A stretch of 64,000 nucleotides of DNA from Geoalkalibacter ferrihydriticus DSM 17813 (GTDB taxonomy: Bacteria; Desulfobacterota; Desulfuromonadia; Desulfuromonadales; Geoalkalibacteraceae). Each line of letters starts with the position of its first letter. Position 1 is the stretch's first letter. The stretch is from contig NZ_JWJD01000005.1 of the NCBI RefSeq assembly GCF_000820505.1, forward strand, positions 20,655 to 84,654, given 5' to 3'. A program made the position numbers and the translations under genes. A model generated the notes under the pieces. It ran no database searches and was not told where the DNA came from. It saw only the letters and a list, made by a program, of their open reading frames with translations. Of the stretch, positions 63,686-64,000 are shown one piece after another.

Positions 63686-64000
63686 CTAATTCTCCAGCGG
63701 ATCCTCGGAAATCCCTTCCAGCAGCAGGATGTGCAGTTCACAGGGACCGTGCACGCCGATGGTCAGCACACGTTCGATGTCGGCGGTGCGGCTGGGTCCG
63801 GAAATGTAGGCGAGAAAGCTGCGTGGCGTTTGTTGCTGCAGGCGGCGCAGAGGTGCGACGGCAGCCAGACCGTCGGCGACAATTTTTCGCGGGTCGAGGA
63901 GGACGAAATGGCGCGTGGGCAGGGTCGTGGCCAGGCGCGTCGCTTCAGCGGTGCTTTCCAGTACCACCGTGCCGGTATCGGCAATGGCGAAATTGGCGCC
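63686..64000 (-). CDS. LutC-like LUD-domain protein, partial
   Basis: The frame is open from the window edge at 64000 to the stop at 63686, giving 104 residues of a longer protein. It begins within ANFAIADTGTVVLEST, the LUD-domain signature of LutC/LldG, and ends PSRTADIERVLTIGVHGPCELHILLLE, also typical. It is the third subunit of the lactate-oxidising complex, encoded just upstream of the fused LutB/LutA gene. The start lies outside the window. Confidence 0.85.
   Translation of the reverse strand, partial: GANFAIADTGTVVLESTAEATRLATTLPTRHFVLLDPRKIVADGLAAVAPLRRLQQQTPRSFLAYISGPSRTADIERVLTIGVHGPCELHILLLEGISEDPLEN

Overview
The window is high-GC chromosomal DNA that reads like a Deltaproteobacterium of the Desulfuromonadales/Geobacterales type. 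This is an inference from gene content, not a database match. Supporting signs are many PAS/HAMP histidine kinases, a split ferredoxin-rich glutamate synthase, a fused LutA/LutB-like lactate-oxidation protein, the TIGR03960-type radical SAM protein next to rng-rplU-rpmA-obgE, and a CheV-like CheW-REC protein. I see no rRNA genes, CRISPR array, prophage, insertion sequence or plasmid functions. The one tRNA is tRNA-Trp.

Layout. 1-10 kb: two minus-strand two-component systems, one NarX-type and one OmpR/CusS-type followed by an HtrA protease, plus a dynamin-like GTPase, a metallo-beta-lactamase (MBL) fold protein and the PpsR-type bifunctional kinase/phosphorylase. A 59-codon ORF lies directly upstream of, and overlaps, the first kinase; a perfect 22-bp hairpin sits in its leader. 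10-16.4 kb: prmA-rsmE-zinc ribbon/RDD operon, a second MBL hydrolase, a glycosyltransferase, a PilZ protein and a small DUF2892 membrane protein. 16.4-23.3 kb: three-gene glutamate synthase operon with a candidate sigma-54 promoter, tRNA-Trp, and ilvE. 23.4-34.6 kb: GAF-PAS kinase, an acetyltransferase-deacetylase fusion, small membrane proteins and a lipoprotein, a cupin, an S4 protein, a DEAD-box helicase, a hybrid kinase and an Smr protein.

34.6-43.8 kb: a DUF1007/NicO metal exporter pair, then a tight four-gene operon (two Ddl-like ATP-grasp ligases, a GNAT acetyltransferase, a KamA-family radical SAM aminomutase). That operon lies behind a good sigma-70 promoter and a roughly 165-nt structured leader able to mask the first ribosome binding site. 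I consider it the best candidate here for an undescribed pathway. LemA, a GIDE-like protein with an EF-hand, and DUF4870 follow. 43.9-58.1 kb: housekeeping operons (radical SAM/DUF2344, rng, rplU, rpmA, obgE, proB, proA, a nadD-rsfS fusion, rlmH, a DksA/TraR-type protein, a LapA-LapB fusion, gpmI, comF). 58.1-64 kb: a 2-hydroxyacid dehydrogenase, a PAS kinase, the CheV-like protein, and the lut-type lactate-oxidation genes, the last cut by the window edge.

Gene starts were often moved inward from the longest open frame, using ribosome binding sites and overlaps with upstream genes; each case is stated. Function calls rest on motif recognition by eye; no searches were run.
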